Shown piece by piece: positions 1 to 9,741 of a stretch of 33,239 bases of DNA. Origin of the DNA: Chara braunii (lineage: Eukaryota > Streptophyta > Charophyceae > Charales > Characeae). Under the pieces are notes generated by a model. That model was not told the DNA's origin. It did not search any database and was given only the letters and a program-made list of their open reading frames with translations. Position 1 is the first letter of the stretch. Every line of letters starts with the position of its first letter. Position numbers and translations under genes: made by a program. Where the stretch lies: NCBI GenBank assembly GCA_003427395.1, contig BFEA01000158.1, positions 1,661,830 to 1,695,068 on the forward strand, read 5' to 3'.

Positions 1-47
1 TCTATCTCTATCTATCTATCTATCTATCTATCTCTATCTATCTATCT
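1..47. repeat. (TCTA)n microsatellite
   Basis: Tetranucleotide TCTA/TCTC repeat at the left edge of the window. It may continue outside. Confidence 0.95.
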
Positions 48-116
48 CCGTCCGGCTAAACTTTTCTTAGATCAAACTTTTGAAATAACGTTGAAGGTTT
101 TGAATAGCGTTGTGCT

Positions 117-178
<62 letters not shown>

Positions 179-246
179 CCGGCTAAACTTTTTCTAGATC
201 AAACTTTTGAAATAACGTTGAAGCTTTTGAATAGCGTTGTGCTTAT
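48..246. repeat. Tandem duplication of a ~71-bp unit split by (CT)n
   Basis: The segment beginning CCGTCCGGCTAAACTTT occurs at 48-118 and again at 175-246 with only a few differences. The copies are separated by a pure (CT)n tract at 121-175. Each copy is preceded by a pyrimidine microsatellite, so the duplication probably arose by unequal exchange or slippage. Confidence 0.9.
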
Positions 247-248
247 AA

Positions 249-1529
249 CGCTAATTGTTGTGAAGTGGTGAGTGTGGTAATGTAAAAAATGAGCAGACGG
301 GACGGAGCTTAAATTGATGGAGAGAAGAGACATGTGCATCTACCTTTCATTCTCACTTAGTTTCTCCAGCCATGTAGACATCTACACGTGCATCCTTCGA
401 TACAAATTGCAAACAATTATTAATTGTTAATTGTTTGTTACAGCCACATGACTTTATTTGTGGATTTATATTAATGTGACTGTTCGTTACAGTTAAGTTA
501 TTCTATTTTATGATTCGTGTTAATGTGACAGTTTGTTACAGTCACAACATTGCATTTGTGGATTCATGTCAATGAGTATGAAAATATGAAAAAGAGTAAA
601 TATATTATTTCCCATTGCTGTCGCATTTTGTTTTGCAGACCTACTGTATGGTTCCTTCTTTTTAATGTGGTTAATGCATAATTTATTTTCGTATTTTTGA
701 CACCCTTCTCCGCATCCCAGTTGGTTTCGTCCCGTTGTTCGGATTCTGGTAGGTGATGTCTGTGGCGGTGATTTCATGTGGGGCCTGTCATCCAGGTTTT
801 TTTAATCCTTTAGCATGTATCGATGGAATCGATATAAATTTTTGCAATGAATAACAATCACAAAGGAGTCTCGGAGTTGACACAGAGTCGATGGCGAGTA
901 TGAGTGGTTTGTTATATGGGCTTGCTTGTTTGCAGGCAATGGTGCTTTGATATTCTGGTTGGTTTTGTGTCGTTGTTTGGCCTGTGACGGAGGGGTTTGT
1001 GCTTGCATGTGAGACTTGTCGTTACGGATCTTTTTATGTTTGTTTTCCCTTGTTTTGTTATTAGTTGTTCCTGTCCTCTTTCTTTGCCTTTTTGTTTTTT
1101 AGTTGTATGCAAGTGGGTCAATATAACATATGGGGGTGGGGGCATCCGTTGATCCACGTTGGCGACCTTCTACGCAAGAGGTTTCAAACAGGGGGAGTTC
1201 TAAATAAAAATACAAAAATGAAATGATTTTTCTTGTTTTTTTCGTTTTTTTTTGTACTCTGATATCTTTCTGTTGATATATATGTACGCAGTACTAACTC
1301 AAATTATCACATAGGACAACACAATGCACTGAATGACAAATGGTTATATACAAAATGTTGTTTATTTTTAGAAAACAAAATAAATTAAAACGAAGAAAAC
1401 CATAAGACTTATGAAATGAAATACGAGATTTTATTGCATTATAGAATAAGTTGTACAACAGAAAAACTCCCACGAGAAATTAAAGTTGACAAAACATTCC
1501 ATAAAAAAACATTCATTCATGTTTATAAA
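249..1529. other. AT-rich non-coding stretch with a short tandem repeat
   Basis: No convincing gene. At about 430-590 there are three imperfect tandem copies of a ~50-bp unit built around TTGTTACAG and TTTGTGGATT followed by TTAATGTGAC. The short open frames on the minus strand are rich in Lys, Asn, Gln and Thr, have no recognisable domain, and look like chance frames. Confidence 0.55.
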
Positions 1530-1960
1530 TTATCATTCCAATGTTCGTCCAGTTGTAAAATTTTCAGTTTTATTTGATAAGTTCCCGTCTAAATATTAAT
1601 TTTCCCTTCCAACTACATCTATTTGTTCAAGATGGAATGGAAGTCTGGACGAGTTTATGAAATGTTTAATTAAACTTTAATTCTACTACAACAAATATCT
1701 TCTAATTTAGATTGGATTAACCTATTTATAATTAAAAATTCTTACTTAGAATGATAGTCCAATTAAAATATTTCATGAACTCATCATGACTTTCATTCCA
1801 TCTCTAGCATGCAGTCAAAATAAGAAGGGATACCCTATTCTTGGAATGAAAGTTTCCAAGTAAGTCGGAAAATTTTAAAATTGGAATGATATTTTTAAAA
1901 ATGGAATGAGATTTTGAAATTTAGAATGTAATTTTACTATAGAATGATTATTTAATTCTA
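1530..1960. repeat. AT-rich inverted-repeat element (MITE-like)
   Basis: The word AGATGGAATGGAAGTC at 1630-1645, followed by GAGTTTATGAAAT, recurs in inverted orientation at about 1769-1803, giving roughly 35-bp terminal inverted repeats around a ~105-bp AT-rich core. The flanks (from about 1530, and 1840-1960) carry several further GGAATGA or CATTCC words in mirrored orientation, so the unit may be a larger palindrome. I could not fix a target-site duplication. Confidence 0.55.
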
Positions 1961-1970
1961 CTAAATTTTT

Positions 1971-1985
1971 TCGTTGTAATACAAC
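1971..1985. repeat. Short hairpin CGTTGTAATACAACG
   Basis: Perfect 7-bp palindrome arms around one base, flanked by T-runs, about 115 bp upstream of the transposase-like frame. It could be a subterminal repeat of that transposon. This is inference. Confidence 0.4.
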
Positions 1986-2099
1986 GAAAGTTTTTTTTAT
2001 GGACAACGTAAAACTTTGATTGTATCTGTGCGTGTATCAGGTTAACCTTATTATAATCTTCAATATTACTTTTTCATGGTGCGACTTATTTGCTAAAAA

Positions 2100-4459
2100 A
2101 TGGCAACACAGAATGACATGACATGTGAATGTGGTCGTCTATTCAGAAGTTTGCAAGCTCTAAATTCACACAGTTCAAGAGCATGCATTGCACAAGTGAT
2201 TGATTTGATGTCATCATCGGATAACAATGATGAAGACGTCGCTGGACCATTCAACGTACATGAAGCAAACATGAAAGTGGAGATCGACCTGAGAGGAAAC
2301 AGTGAATGTGAAGGGATTGCAATCGAACAGAACACCACAGGTTTTGGTGATAGCGATAATTGCGGAGAATAAAGAGATGGTGACGAGAATGTCACACCAT
2401 TCAACACAGCACGCACAATGGTATCATTTATGCTGTCAGCACGAGGAGGAATCGGGTTGTTCGTCTGTGATATGGATGCCTTGTTGGTAACCATAAGACA
2501 TCATGAGTTCGACCCACAGTCTATTCCTTTTCGTACTGGCCGTGAGTGTCTTTCCTGGTCAAGTGCACAAGTTGGGTCAGCTGGGTGGCGAGAAATCGAT
2601 CTGAGGAAGGAAGATTGGTCACAAACTGCACATGCGAAAATGTGGTTTCGTGATTGGAGAACTGTTTTTTCATTCTTCTTGGAACGCACTAGAACATCAA
2701 ACAATAAATTAATGTTAGAAACACCATTACAGTCTAATATTAATGATCCAATTACTGGCGATGCTACCGCATCGATGTGGCCATACATGCAAGTTGTATT
2801 GCGCGAGGACAAAGGTGTAGACACAAACGGCAAACAACGTTATGTTGTTCCATTTACGTTGTACTCTGACAAAACTCATTTCGACGGGAGAATGAAAAAA
2901 ACAGCCTACCCATTGATAATGTCTATTGCGGACAGAACGAGAGATGCTACACTCATCACATACTTGCCTATTATTATGCACAAACCAAAAGAAAGTGGAT
3001 GGACACAAAACTCGACAGCATTTAGAAAACGGAAGAGCATTGTATTACATGAAGCTCTCACAATAATTTTACGAACAGCGAAGGAAGCATCTCATAATGG
3101 CATCACTTTTGAGACAAACGAGTACGACCCTTTAACTGTTCATCATTTTTTGTTGAATTATATACAAGATTATCCGGAAAGATGGGCACTTGCAGTGGTC
3201 AAGTATGGGCGTTGTCCGACATGCATAGTTGCAAAAGTGGATATGAACGTGATTGCCGATTTTGAAAACAGTAAGCGGTCTGAAATGACTGGTCAAGCAA
3301 CATTGTCTGAGATGAGAAACTGTGCAAACATCGATGTCTGTAATGTGGCAAAAATGCGTGTAAAAGAGTGGGTGTTGCAAACTCATGTGACCGAAAATGG
3401 TTTATGGGGATTCTACAGATGCGCAACGGGTGATGACCCAATTATGGATTATCACCTGGCTCTTCAACCGGATACGATGCATACAATAGAACCTGGAATA
3501 TTTGTACACATGATAGATGCATTTCGCGAGGCAGCTAGGGACAAATTAACTGAAGTCTTGTATACATAGATTTTAAGAGAACTTGGTGCATGACTTCAGT
3601 GTGGGAGTGAACGGTGTGTGAGGACGTTTTCTCAACTTATACTGTCTGTGCCAACAGGTTGCGATTTCTTTTCAAGAGAAGGCAGATTTGAGGCGAAACA
3701 GATCAATCTGTTATAACGGTGTGTATGTTTTTAGTTCACAATGTCGTTAACGGTAGATGAGGAAAAAAACTTACAAAATATTTTTGTAAGCTCATGAAAT
3801 TTTATATTCAAACCTTTTGAAGAACACCACATACGGATGACTCGCTTGACCATTTTGATGTGTTGCTGCAAGATTTTATGCAAGGGATCATAAAGTATAT
3901 GAGTCGGTACCAACCATCAAATTGAAAAATTCCAAAAATGCATGATCTAAATAAGTTCAGATCATGTATTGAAAGATCAGGTCTCTCAGACACGTTTGCA
4001 GCTAATGTGTGGGAATATCATCACAAAAAATTCTGCAAACAACTATATCAATCCTCAAACCGTCGACAACCAGAAATGCAGATGGTGGATCATATACGAC
4101 GATCTATCGCATTGAAAAATGAAACTCTCTTATTGCGAAGGACAAGAAATCGGTGTGGAGAAAATCGATCATCGGTAGCCAATGCAGAGATGACAGGAAG
4201 AAATGTATTGTCTCTAAAAGACAAAGCTTCATTGCATTTAAAATGGTTCGCATTGGATGATATTGCGCCAAATACAGATGAACGACGGACTGTTGATGCG
4301 GTAACGACACTCGAAGAAATGCCTTTCAGAAAGGATTTTACAGCTGCATTGATTACATTCATGAGCGAGAACTTGTATGATGCACCCACGGTGGATACTG
4401 TGATCAAAACTAGATCACAATTAGCAATAGCATGCACATATGATGGTAGCAATAAATGA
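2100..4459 (+). pseudogene. Degenerate CACTA-superfamily (Plavaka/KDZ-like) transposase with N-terminal zinc finger
   Basis: A single frame from the ATG at 2100 to 3569 is broken only by a TAA at 2370-2372; coding resemblance resumes in another frame at 3938-4459. The first ~30 residues contain CECGRLFRSLQALNSH followed by a Cys, a degenerate C2H2-like finger. Further on are YSDKTHF (Asp codon at 2868), then TYLP, a CPTC pair, and PDTMHTIEPGIF (Asp codon at 3471). The last part has IPKMHDLNKFRS, then WEYHHKKF (Glu codon near 4013) and SNRRQPEMQM. This order (first Asp in SDKT, second Asp in a D-x-x-H-x-x-x-x-G motif, late Glu before an H-x-x-x-K and an SNRR...QM block) is what I recall for Plavaka-type transposases of the CACTA/KDZ superfamily. 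Between 3570 and 3937 the frame is shifted at least twice. A non-functional relic. Superfamily assignment is fairly sure, exact family less so. Confidence 0.7.
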
Positions 4460-5290
4460 TTATTAGTGCAAATAGCAAGAGCGGCCCCGAGATTTCATAG
4501 GAAGGCCTGTGCATAGTGATGTCACAGTACGAGCAGGGGAGGACGAGAATTGATATGCATCGGTAGCTATGTTTTTCGTCGTGCAAGGCAGGCGAGATGG
4601 AGTTTCTCATTCAAATGAGTGGGCCTATGTGCAGTGGTATAAAGAAATGTGGACACAAAGGTGCTCGACCACAGGTTGCAAAATTATGAAATGGTAGAAA
4701 ACGCACAATCAACAACACAACAACATAATTTTGATTAATACGATAACTGATGTTGTACACGTTCCTTTTTTCAGAAAACCGCGTTGGGGAACTGACGAAT
4801 TTGCTTTCCAAAGAGAAGACAAATTCTATGTCAATAAATATGTGTTATAAAGTGTAATGTTTTTTTTTCACGAAAGTGATCGTAGTTGTTTTGTACAAAC
4901 AATAAACAGAGTAGTGTTTTCATATATTTTAGTAGAAAATTATCCTTAGTATTCTTTTGGTACACTTAGAGAGACTATGTAGTGAAGATTCCTACTTTAT
5001 TTTTTCACCCCACTCTCGTTCTGTTTATTTCACTCGTCTATCTCTTTATCTAAATATCTCGTCCCCTTCTGTCCATTTTTTGTTTGCCTCATCTTTATAT
5101 AGCGTGTACAATGCCTTGTCATGAAATTACATGCTTACACAGAGGATAAATCTATTTGTAGCGCGACAAGGGTGAATAGTTAAAACACTTCGGTGATATT
5201 CAATCTTTTTGTCGTCCGATTTTTTTTTCTCCTCTCTCTCTCAGTCTACCTCAGTCTCTCTCTGCAACTACCTAACTAAGGTCATGTGAT
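4460..5290. other. Non-coding AT-rich stretch downstream of the transposase
   Basis: I see no gene or RNA here. There are T-runs near 4858 and a pyrimidine-rich patch at about 5225-5265. If the transposase and the Ulp1-like gene belong to one transposon, this is interior spacer. Confidence 0.5.
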
Positions 5291-5312
5291 GACTATATGA
5301 TGATTGTTTCCT

Positions 5313-5353
<41 letters not shown>
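5313..5353. repeat. (CT)n microsatellite
   Basis: Uninterrupted TC dinucleotide tract. Confidence 0.95.
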
Positions 5354-5355
<2 letters not shown>

Positions 5356-5391
5356 ATATTCATCCTTATGTAAGCGCTTGCATGGTTCAGA

Positions 5392-5604
5392 GAGCGAAAA
5401 CATCAAAGAGACAATAGGTGCATGTATGTGGTGTGGTCCTTTGTTGAGCTCTATATTTGAACCTGTCTCTTATACACATCTAGATGTGTATAAGAGACAG
5501 GCATGTATGTGGTGTGGTCCTTTGTTGAGCTCTATATTTGAACTGTGGCAATATGTTAAGCTTTGTATATTTGAGCAAAAACATCAAAGAGACAATAAGT
5601 GCAT
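5392..5604. repeat. Local duplication around a Tn5 mosaic-end insertion
   Basis: Outer near-identical 32-bp copies with the word ACATCAAAGAGACAATA lie at 5392-5423 and 5573-5604. Inside them, two identical 43-bp direct repeats (5420-5462 and 5501-5543) flank exactly the 38-bp mosaic-end palindrome. The inner duplication is much longer than the 9 bp made by Tn5, which argues for a library or assembly chimera rather than a transposition scar. Confidence 0.85.
5463..5500. other. Tn5 (Nextera) mosaic-end inverted dimer: sequencing-library artefact
   Basis: CTGTCTCTTATACACATCT (5463-5481) is the exact 19-bp Tn5 mosaic end, followed immediately by its reverse complement (5482-5500). Its + strand translation gives VSYTHLDVYKRQ, a string known to turn up in protein databases from adapter contamination. 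This is not genomic DNA of the organism. Confidence 0.97.
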
Positions 5605-5812
5605 CTAATCTCCAAGTGTCTATTTCACGTTTTTTAGTTTTTTATTTTTTCCGTGTTTGTTTTTATTGTAGGGCTACAATTTTTTTTTAATGTTTTCGGA
5701 AAAAATCTTGTGGGTTCTTTTAGAAGTGAGGTATATCTTGACAAGTTTAGAGTCAAATTAAATTATAAAATAATAAAAATCATCAAAGACTGCGGTGAAA
5801 ACAAAAAAGTCA

Positions 5813-6180
5813 CCCTCCTCCTCGACCAGCAGGTACCCCCTTACTATTTTTTTTTTTTTTTTTCTCCTCCTCGTCGTCCACTAGAAGCATTGGCCCCATT
5901 CCTCCTCCACTGCGGGGGGCTCCTTCCTTTCCTCCTCCTCTTCTTGCTCAACCCATTCTCCTCCTTCTTCTCCCAATCTTTTTCCTCCTTTTGCTCTTCT
6001 TTTTTTTCCTCGTCGGGGTCCTCTATCGTCTATGCCCCCTCCTTATATTCCTTCTACTCTTCTTATTCCTCCTCCTCTTCCTCCTTTTTATTGCCCTCCT
6101 CCTCTTCTTCTTATTTTTCATCCTCCTCGTCACCGTGTGTAGCAGCAGACCCTTCATTAACCCTCACCCCTCTCCCTCAT
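5813..6180. repeat. Homopyrimidine tract rich in CTC/TCC
   Basis: About 370 bases made almost entirely of C and T on the + strand, with a T-run at 5847-5863. The Ser/Phe/Leu-rich open frame across it is a composition effect, not a gene. Such tracts can form triplex (H-DNA) and are prone to polymerase slippage. Confidence 0.85.
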
Positions 6181-6274
6181 TTCGTGAAATTTTATTCGTA
6201 TTTGCTCAGAATAATATGAAATGTTATTTTTTCTTCGGGGGGGGGGGTCTAGTGTCGTGCAGACCCCCGCCAAT

Positions 6275-6400
6275 TTTTTTATTTTTTATTTTTGGCTAGA
6301 AAGTTGTTGTCCATGATCCCGGACAACTTCATCCCGACTGTCTTCTGGAGACGTCCGGGGGAGACATCTTCGAATCCGTTTTATGGCAGCCTAATATATA
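6275..6400 (-). repeat. SINE-like GC-rich repeat with A-rich tail, copy 1
   Basis: Read on the minus strand, a GC-rich body of ~90 bp containing CCCCCGGACGTCTCC and GTTGTCCGGGATCATGGACA ends in CTAGCC followed by an A-rich tail (T-rich on +, 6274-6296). It shares words with copies at 20,945-21,075 and 21,287-21,415. A G-run with a hairpin (GGGGGTCT / AGACCCCC, about 6242-6267) adjoins it. Confidence 0.5.
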
Positions 6401-6796
6401 TGTATATATATTTAATTAGTTTGTGGGGATTTTCATCATCTATTTTTGAATCTCATCATTGTCATTGCAACCGACATATATTATCTCACATAGACGCACA
6501 TATAAGGATATGTAATGAAGTGTCCGTTCGTGATTTTTTGCATGATGTCTACAATTATCGCAGGGTGCTTACTACCTTCAGGACACAAAATGTGTTGAGC
6601 CTTTAAGTGTTGTGAACGTATCGAACCTCTATTGATAATCACTTTTTGGAGAACAAATTATTTATATTCAAGCTTGTGTTTTTACTTTGTATTCTATTTG
6701 TTTCAATCTCACAACGATATAATTATGAACATACATACGAGCATGTAACAATGCAAAAATATATATAATAATTATTTTTTATAAAATACACGCTAT

Positions 6797-6867
6797 GGTC
6801 GGTAGATGAATACTAATTTCAACATAATCAATGTGTTAAGACGAAAAGTTGTATACACCTACCGACC
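6797..6867 (-). repeat. 71-bp inverted-repeat element, copy 1
   Basis: Ends are GGTCGGTAGATGAATACTAA and, on the other side, ACACCTACCGACC. This copy lies in the opposite orientation to copies 2 and 3, judged by the interior word CTTAACACATTGATT, which appears here as AATCAATGTGTTAAG. It forms a foldback of the whole unit. Confidence 0.75.
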
Positions 6868-7018
6868 TTATCGACTCCTATCAACCCTTCCTATCAACTG
6901 TGAATGTGGAAGAAAACAATAATTTAAATATTTTTGTTTGTACTAAAACATTTGTAGTTTTCCATGAATATTATATACATTTTAAGTTTTTATTTCTACA
7001 CTAATGAACGACAAAAAG

Positions 7019-7089
7019 GGTCGATATGTGCATATAATTTTGAGGCTTAACACATTGATTGTGTAGAAATTAGTATGCACCTACCGACC
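7019..7089 (+). repeat. 71-bp inverted-repeat element, copy 2
   Basis: Starts GGTCGATATGTGCATA and ends TATGCACCTACCGACC. Interior carries ACACATTGATTGTGT, a second inner hairpin (ACACA/TGTGT). It lies in a ~127-bp tandem duplication with copy 3; the flanks (GAACGACAAAAAG on the left, ATTGCATAA on the right) are shared. Confidence 0.8.
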
Positions 7090-7145
7090 ATTGCATAATT
7101 TTTACATAACCATCAAACATAATTTTCATTATGAACGACAAGAAG

Positions 7146-7214
7146 GGTCGGTAGGTGCATATGATTTATGCTTAACACATTGATTGTGTAAAAATTAGTA
7201 TGCACCTACCGACC
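7146..7214 (+). repeat. 71-bp inverted-repeat element, copy 3 (69 bp)
   Basis: Best-preserved copy: GGTCGGTAGGTGCATA at one end and its perfect 16-bp reverse complement TATGCACCTACCGACC at the other, with the inner ACACA/TGTGT hairpin. No coding capacity. Structure fits a miniature inverted-repeat element or a transcribed foldback. Confidence 0.85.
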
Positions 7215-7836
7215 ATTGCAGAAGTTTTCATACATAACCATCAAACCAAAAAGTGATTGTTACATGTTTTTATTTATAGAACTTGTGTGTCGTTGATCAA
7301 AGGTGCACAAAGTACCCGACACAGTTGATGGAATCTATGTTAAAATACTATGAACCTGCTGATTAATGGTACATAACAATTGTTACGCTGACACGTAATT
7401 GAAAAAATTTTCACCATCATCGGTGTATCGGATATGTAGAACGGAATGGAGTGCAACATACCTGTTAGAAAGGAGGTGGTGGTGTTCATGTACACAATGA
7501 TATGTTAAGATTTTTATTTCGTTTTATTTTTTTTGTAAAAAATAAACATTCAAATAGCATGAAGTACATGTTTCGTCGGTTTGGTGACATATGATAAACG
7601 CATTTCTCAAAGTTAACATGCAAGTATTAACTGCAATAAAATGAGTGTGTTCACCCTCACATTGGAGTGGTGCATCAAAGCAACCATGATGCATTCCACA
7701 TATATATTGTTCAATCATTTTATTTTTCCTTGAATCGGCGCAGTCTTATGAAATACTCTCTCTTTCTCTGATTGTCTGTATGTCTGTCTGCTTGTCTCTC
7801 TCTCTATGTCTTTACCGATAAAAAAAACATAACCTA
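7215..7836. other. Non-coding stretch before the Ulp1-like gene
   Basis: I see no convincing gene. Pyrimidine-rich DNA at 7750-7805 (CTCTCT and TGTCTG words) precedes the Ulp1-like reading frame. Short stretches around 7280-7480 look weakly codon-like but are interrupted in all frames. Confidence 0.45.
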
Positions 7837-9301
7837 TTGCAATCCAATTGTTTTCTTCACATATTTTTTCCTCTCATGAACTTGTGGTCAGACGCCATGT
7901 CAGACGCAATAAGGAGTGGCAAAAGGACAACACGTGCGAGAAGTACAGTGATGATGTCATTTAAAATCCCTCGACGAATCCCATCAAGTTCTGCTGAAGG
8001 TGTTACAAAAGACGTTACAAAGACTCGTTCCGAGTCGATACAGAAGAAAATGACAATTACCTCAGAGGACCAGAAGACACAATGAAGTCTTGGACAATGT
8101 ATTGAGATCGACCTCACAAAGCAAAATGAAATTGATATATCAGATCCGACGAACGATTTTCAATACCTTGGAGACGATGGACATAAATATGAACCAATAA
8201 CGCTGAAAAACTGGTAAGAAGGAAAAATTGCGTTCTTGCAAGATGCGTGGTATGTGGATGCATATGCTATGTGTCCACATGCAGGGCATCGTTGGGATCG
8301 CATGGGAGGATTGTGGGGGTGCGCAACAGAGACGATAAAAAAATATGAATTCAATAGAGAAATGAATATTTTATATTTGCTTCCTTGCAGCTTCGTCACT
8401 TCAATTGGTGAAAGTTTGAGTCTGCAAAAAATTCACATCGCGCGTCTGAGAGATGACAAGTGGTTGCACAGCACTATGATTGATTATATTTTACAGTCAA
8501 TTATCGTAGATGTTGCACAATCGGTTGGAAAGAGCGTTGTTTTTGTATGCTCGGAGATGTGGTATACACACATAGAAGAAAACAAACAGTTGACAAAACA
8601 ATGACAGACTGCAGGCAAAGACTAGCTTAGGGTCGGAAAAAAAATTGGTTTTTTTGTACGCGTCGAAGATATGGGACAGCAAAATAGTTCTCGTTCCTGT
8701 TTGGAACGAGAAACATTGGACATTGTTAGTGGTGGTTAATGTAGGTGATTTTGTCAAAGGAACCATAAAAAACGGCAAGGAGAGACCGACTATGATGTAT
8801 TTCAACTCGTTGTGAAGCATCTCTAAGCCGAATTAGAGTTCATTGCGCTGTTGGATCCGCGATAAATTTCTGGTTCACAATGCAAAGGCACGACATCCTA
8901 CACGTTCTGAAGAAACAACATCATGGGGTGCGTGCATAAAATTATTTGGCAAAGATATGATCCGTGTGAAGTGTGTACATCAAGACAACGAGGACGATTG
9001 CGGGCTACATACATGTGTTTATGGACAAAAGATCAGACACTTTGCTAAGTTGACGTCTGACGATCATATTTATGCAGAACAAGTTGAGAGTGTCATAAAC
9101 CAAATGAAAGTTGATTCTCATGTTATCTCAGAAAAGCGTGCCGAAATCATGGAATGTATAGCAAGACATATTGCAAAGGAGAAAAAACTCGGTGACGTGA
9201 AGATAGGAGATGTAATGAAGATATTATTTGAAGGGGAATTAAAGGAGGACACCGACAATCCTGAAGGGTATATTTTTGTTCATCGATACTATCACTCATG
9301 A
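7837..9301 (+). pseudogene. Degenerate Ulp1/SENP-like cysteine protease (peptidase family C48)
   Basis: Ulp1-type proteases cleave SUMO-like modifiers. The frame opens near 7876 and continues, through a TGA at 8083-8085, to ...YEPITLKN at about 8211. A good donor (CTG/GTAAGA, 8213/8214) and acceptor (TTGCTTCCTTGCAG, ending 8390) could splice out 177 bp containing an in-frame TAA; the join keeps the frame. The protease core follows: SLQKIHIARLRDDKWLHS with IDYIL (Trp codon 8461), then after a one-base frameshift near 8600 FLYASKIWDSKIVLVPVW and KHWTLLVVV (catalytic His at 8714), YFNSL (Asn at 8804 where Asp is usual), and after further lesions (8813-8870) QDNEDDCGLHTC (Gln 8981, catalytic Cys 8999). 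The C-terminal extension to 9301 is Lys/Glu-rich. Several lesions mean it is not functional. Ulp1-like genes are carried by several plant and fungal DNA transposons, which fits the nearby transposase. Confidence 0.8.
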
Positions 9302-9350
9302 GATCGGATTCTCATTTGAGTCGAATAATGAAGATTAAAGTGTTTTTTCA

Positions 9351-9383
9351 GGAGGATAGACAACAGGAGGATAGACAACAGGA
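9351..9383. repeat. 15-bp tandem duplication
   Basis: AGGAGGATAGACAAC occurs twice in a row just before the hammerhead region. Confidence 0.8.
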
Positions 9384-9436
9384 TGTTGTTGCGCAGATCG
9401 AGATCGAGATGGATATATATATATATATACAGCCTC

Positions 9437-9473
9437 CTGATGAGTCGGTGAAACTCCGACGAAACAGTTTGTC
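9437..9473 (+). ncRNA. Hammerhead ribozyme core (stem III and stem II closed)
   Basis: The canonical core is present: CTGATGA at 9437-9443, then stem II GTCGG (9444-9448) / CCGAC (9456-9460) closed by a 7-nt loop TGAAACT, then GAA (9461-9463), then a short stem III ACA (9464-9466) / TGT (9470-9472) with a GTT loop, and C at 9473 as the cleavage-site nucleotide (GTC motif at 9471-9473). Predicted cleavage is after 9473. With stems II and III closed it has the type III layout. The flanks (ACAGCCTC before the core, ACAGCCCC after the cut) do not pair as a normal stem I. They look like direct repeats, so cis-cleavage of this copy is uncertain. Two decayed relatives occur at 21.6 and 22.1 kb. Confidence 0.75.
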
Positions 9474-9694
9474 ACAGCCCCTCGTTTGTTGTCCTCTTCT
9501 CTCTCTCTGCCTAAGGTTTACCGGACAGTTCTGTTTGTGACGATATATATATATTGTCACAAATATATAGGGCAGTTCTGTTTGTGACGATATATATATA
9601 TTGTCACAAATATATATATATATATCGTCACAAACAGAACTGCCCGGTAAACCGTAGGCAGAGAGAGAGAAGAGGACAACAAACGAAGGGCTGT
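9474..9694. repeat. Large imperfect palindrome adjoining the hammerhead
   Basis: The left arm (9474 to about 9553) starts ACAGCCCCTCGTTTGTTGTC and runs through CTCTGCC, TTTACCGG and CTGTTTGTGACG. The right arm (about 9615-9694) is its near-perfect reverse complement, ending CAAACGAAGGGCTGT. The centre holds nested foldbacks of TTTGTGAC / GTCACAAA with (TA)n. Transcribed, the whole would form a rod of about 80 bp. (TA)n tracts lie outside both ends. Confidence 0.85.
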
Positions 9695-9697
9695 ATA

Positions 9698-9740
<43 letters not shown>

Positions 9741-9741
9741 T
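9695..9741. repeat. (TA)n and (GA)n microsatellite
   Basis: TA dinucleotide tract followed by GAGAGAGAG directly outside the palindrome. Confidence 0.95.

Noticed and set aside
5297-5608. 103-codon frame across the mosaic-end palindrome
   Set aside because: It is made of a CT microsatellite, an adapter sequence and duplicated flanks.
5653-6299. Ser/Phe-rich open frames as a secreted or membrane protein
   Set aside because: They follow the homopyrimidine tract in two overlapping frames, and composition alone gives these residues.
7568-7600. A second hammerhead on the minus strand (CCGACGAAAC)
   Set aside because: GAAAC is preceded by CCGAC but no CTGATGA or matching stem strand lies upstream.
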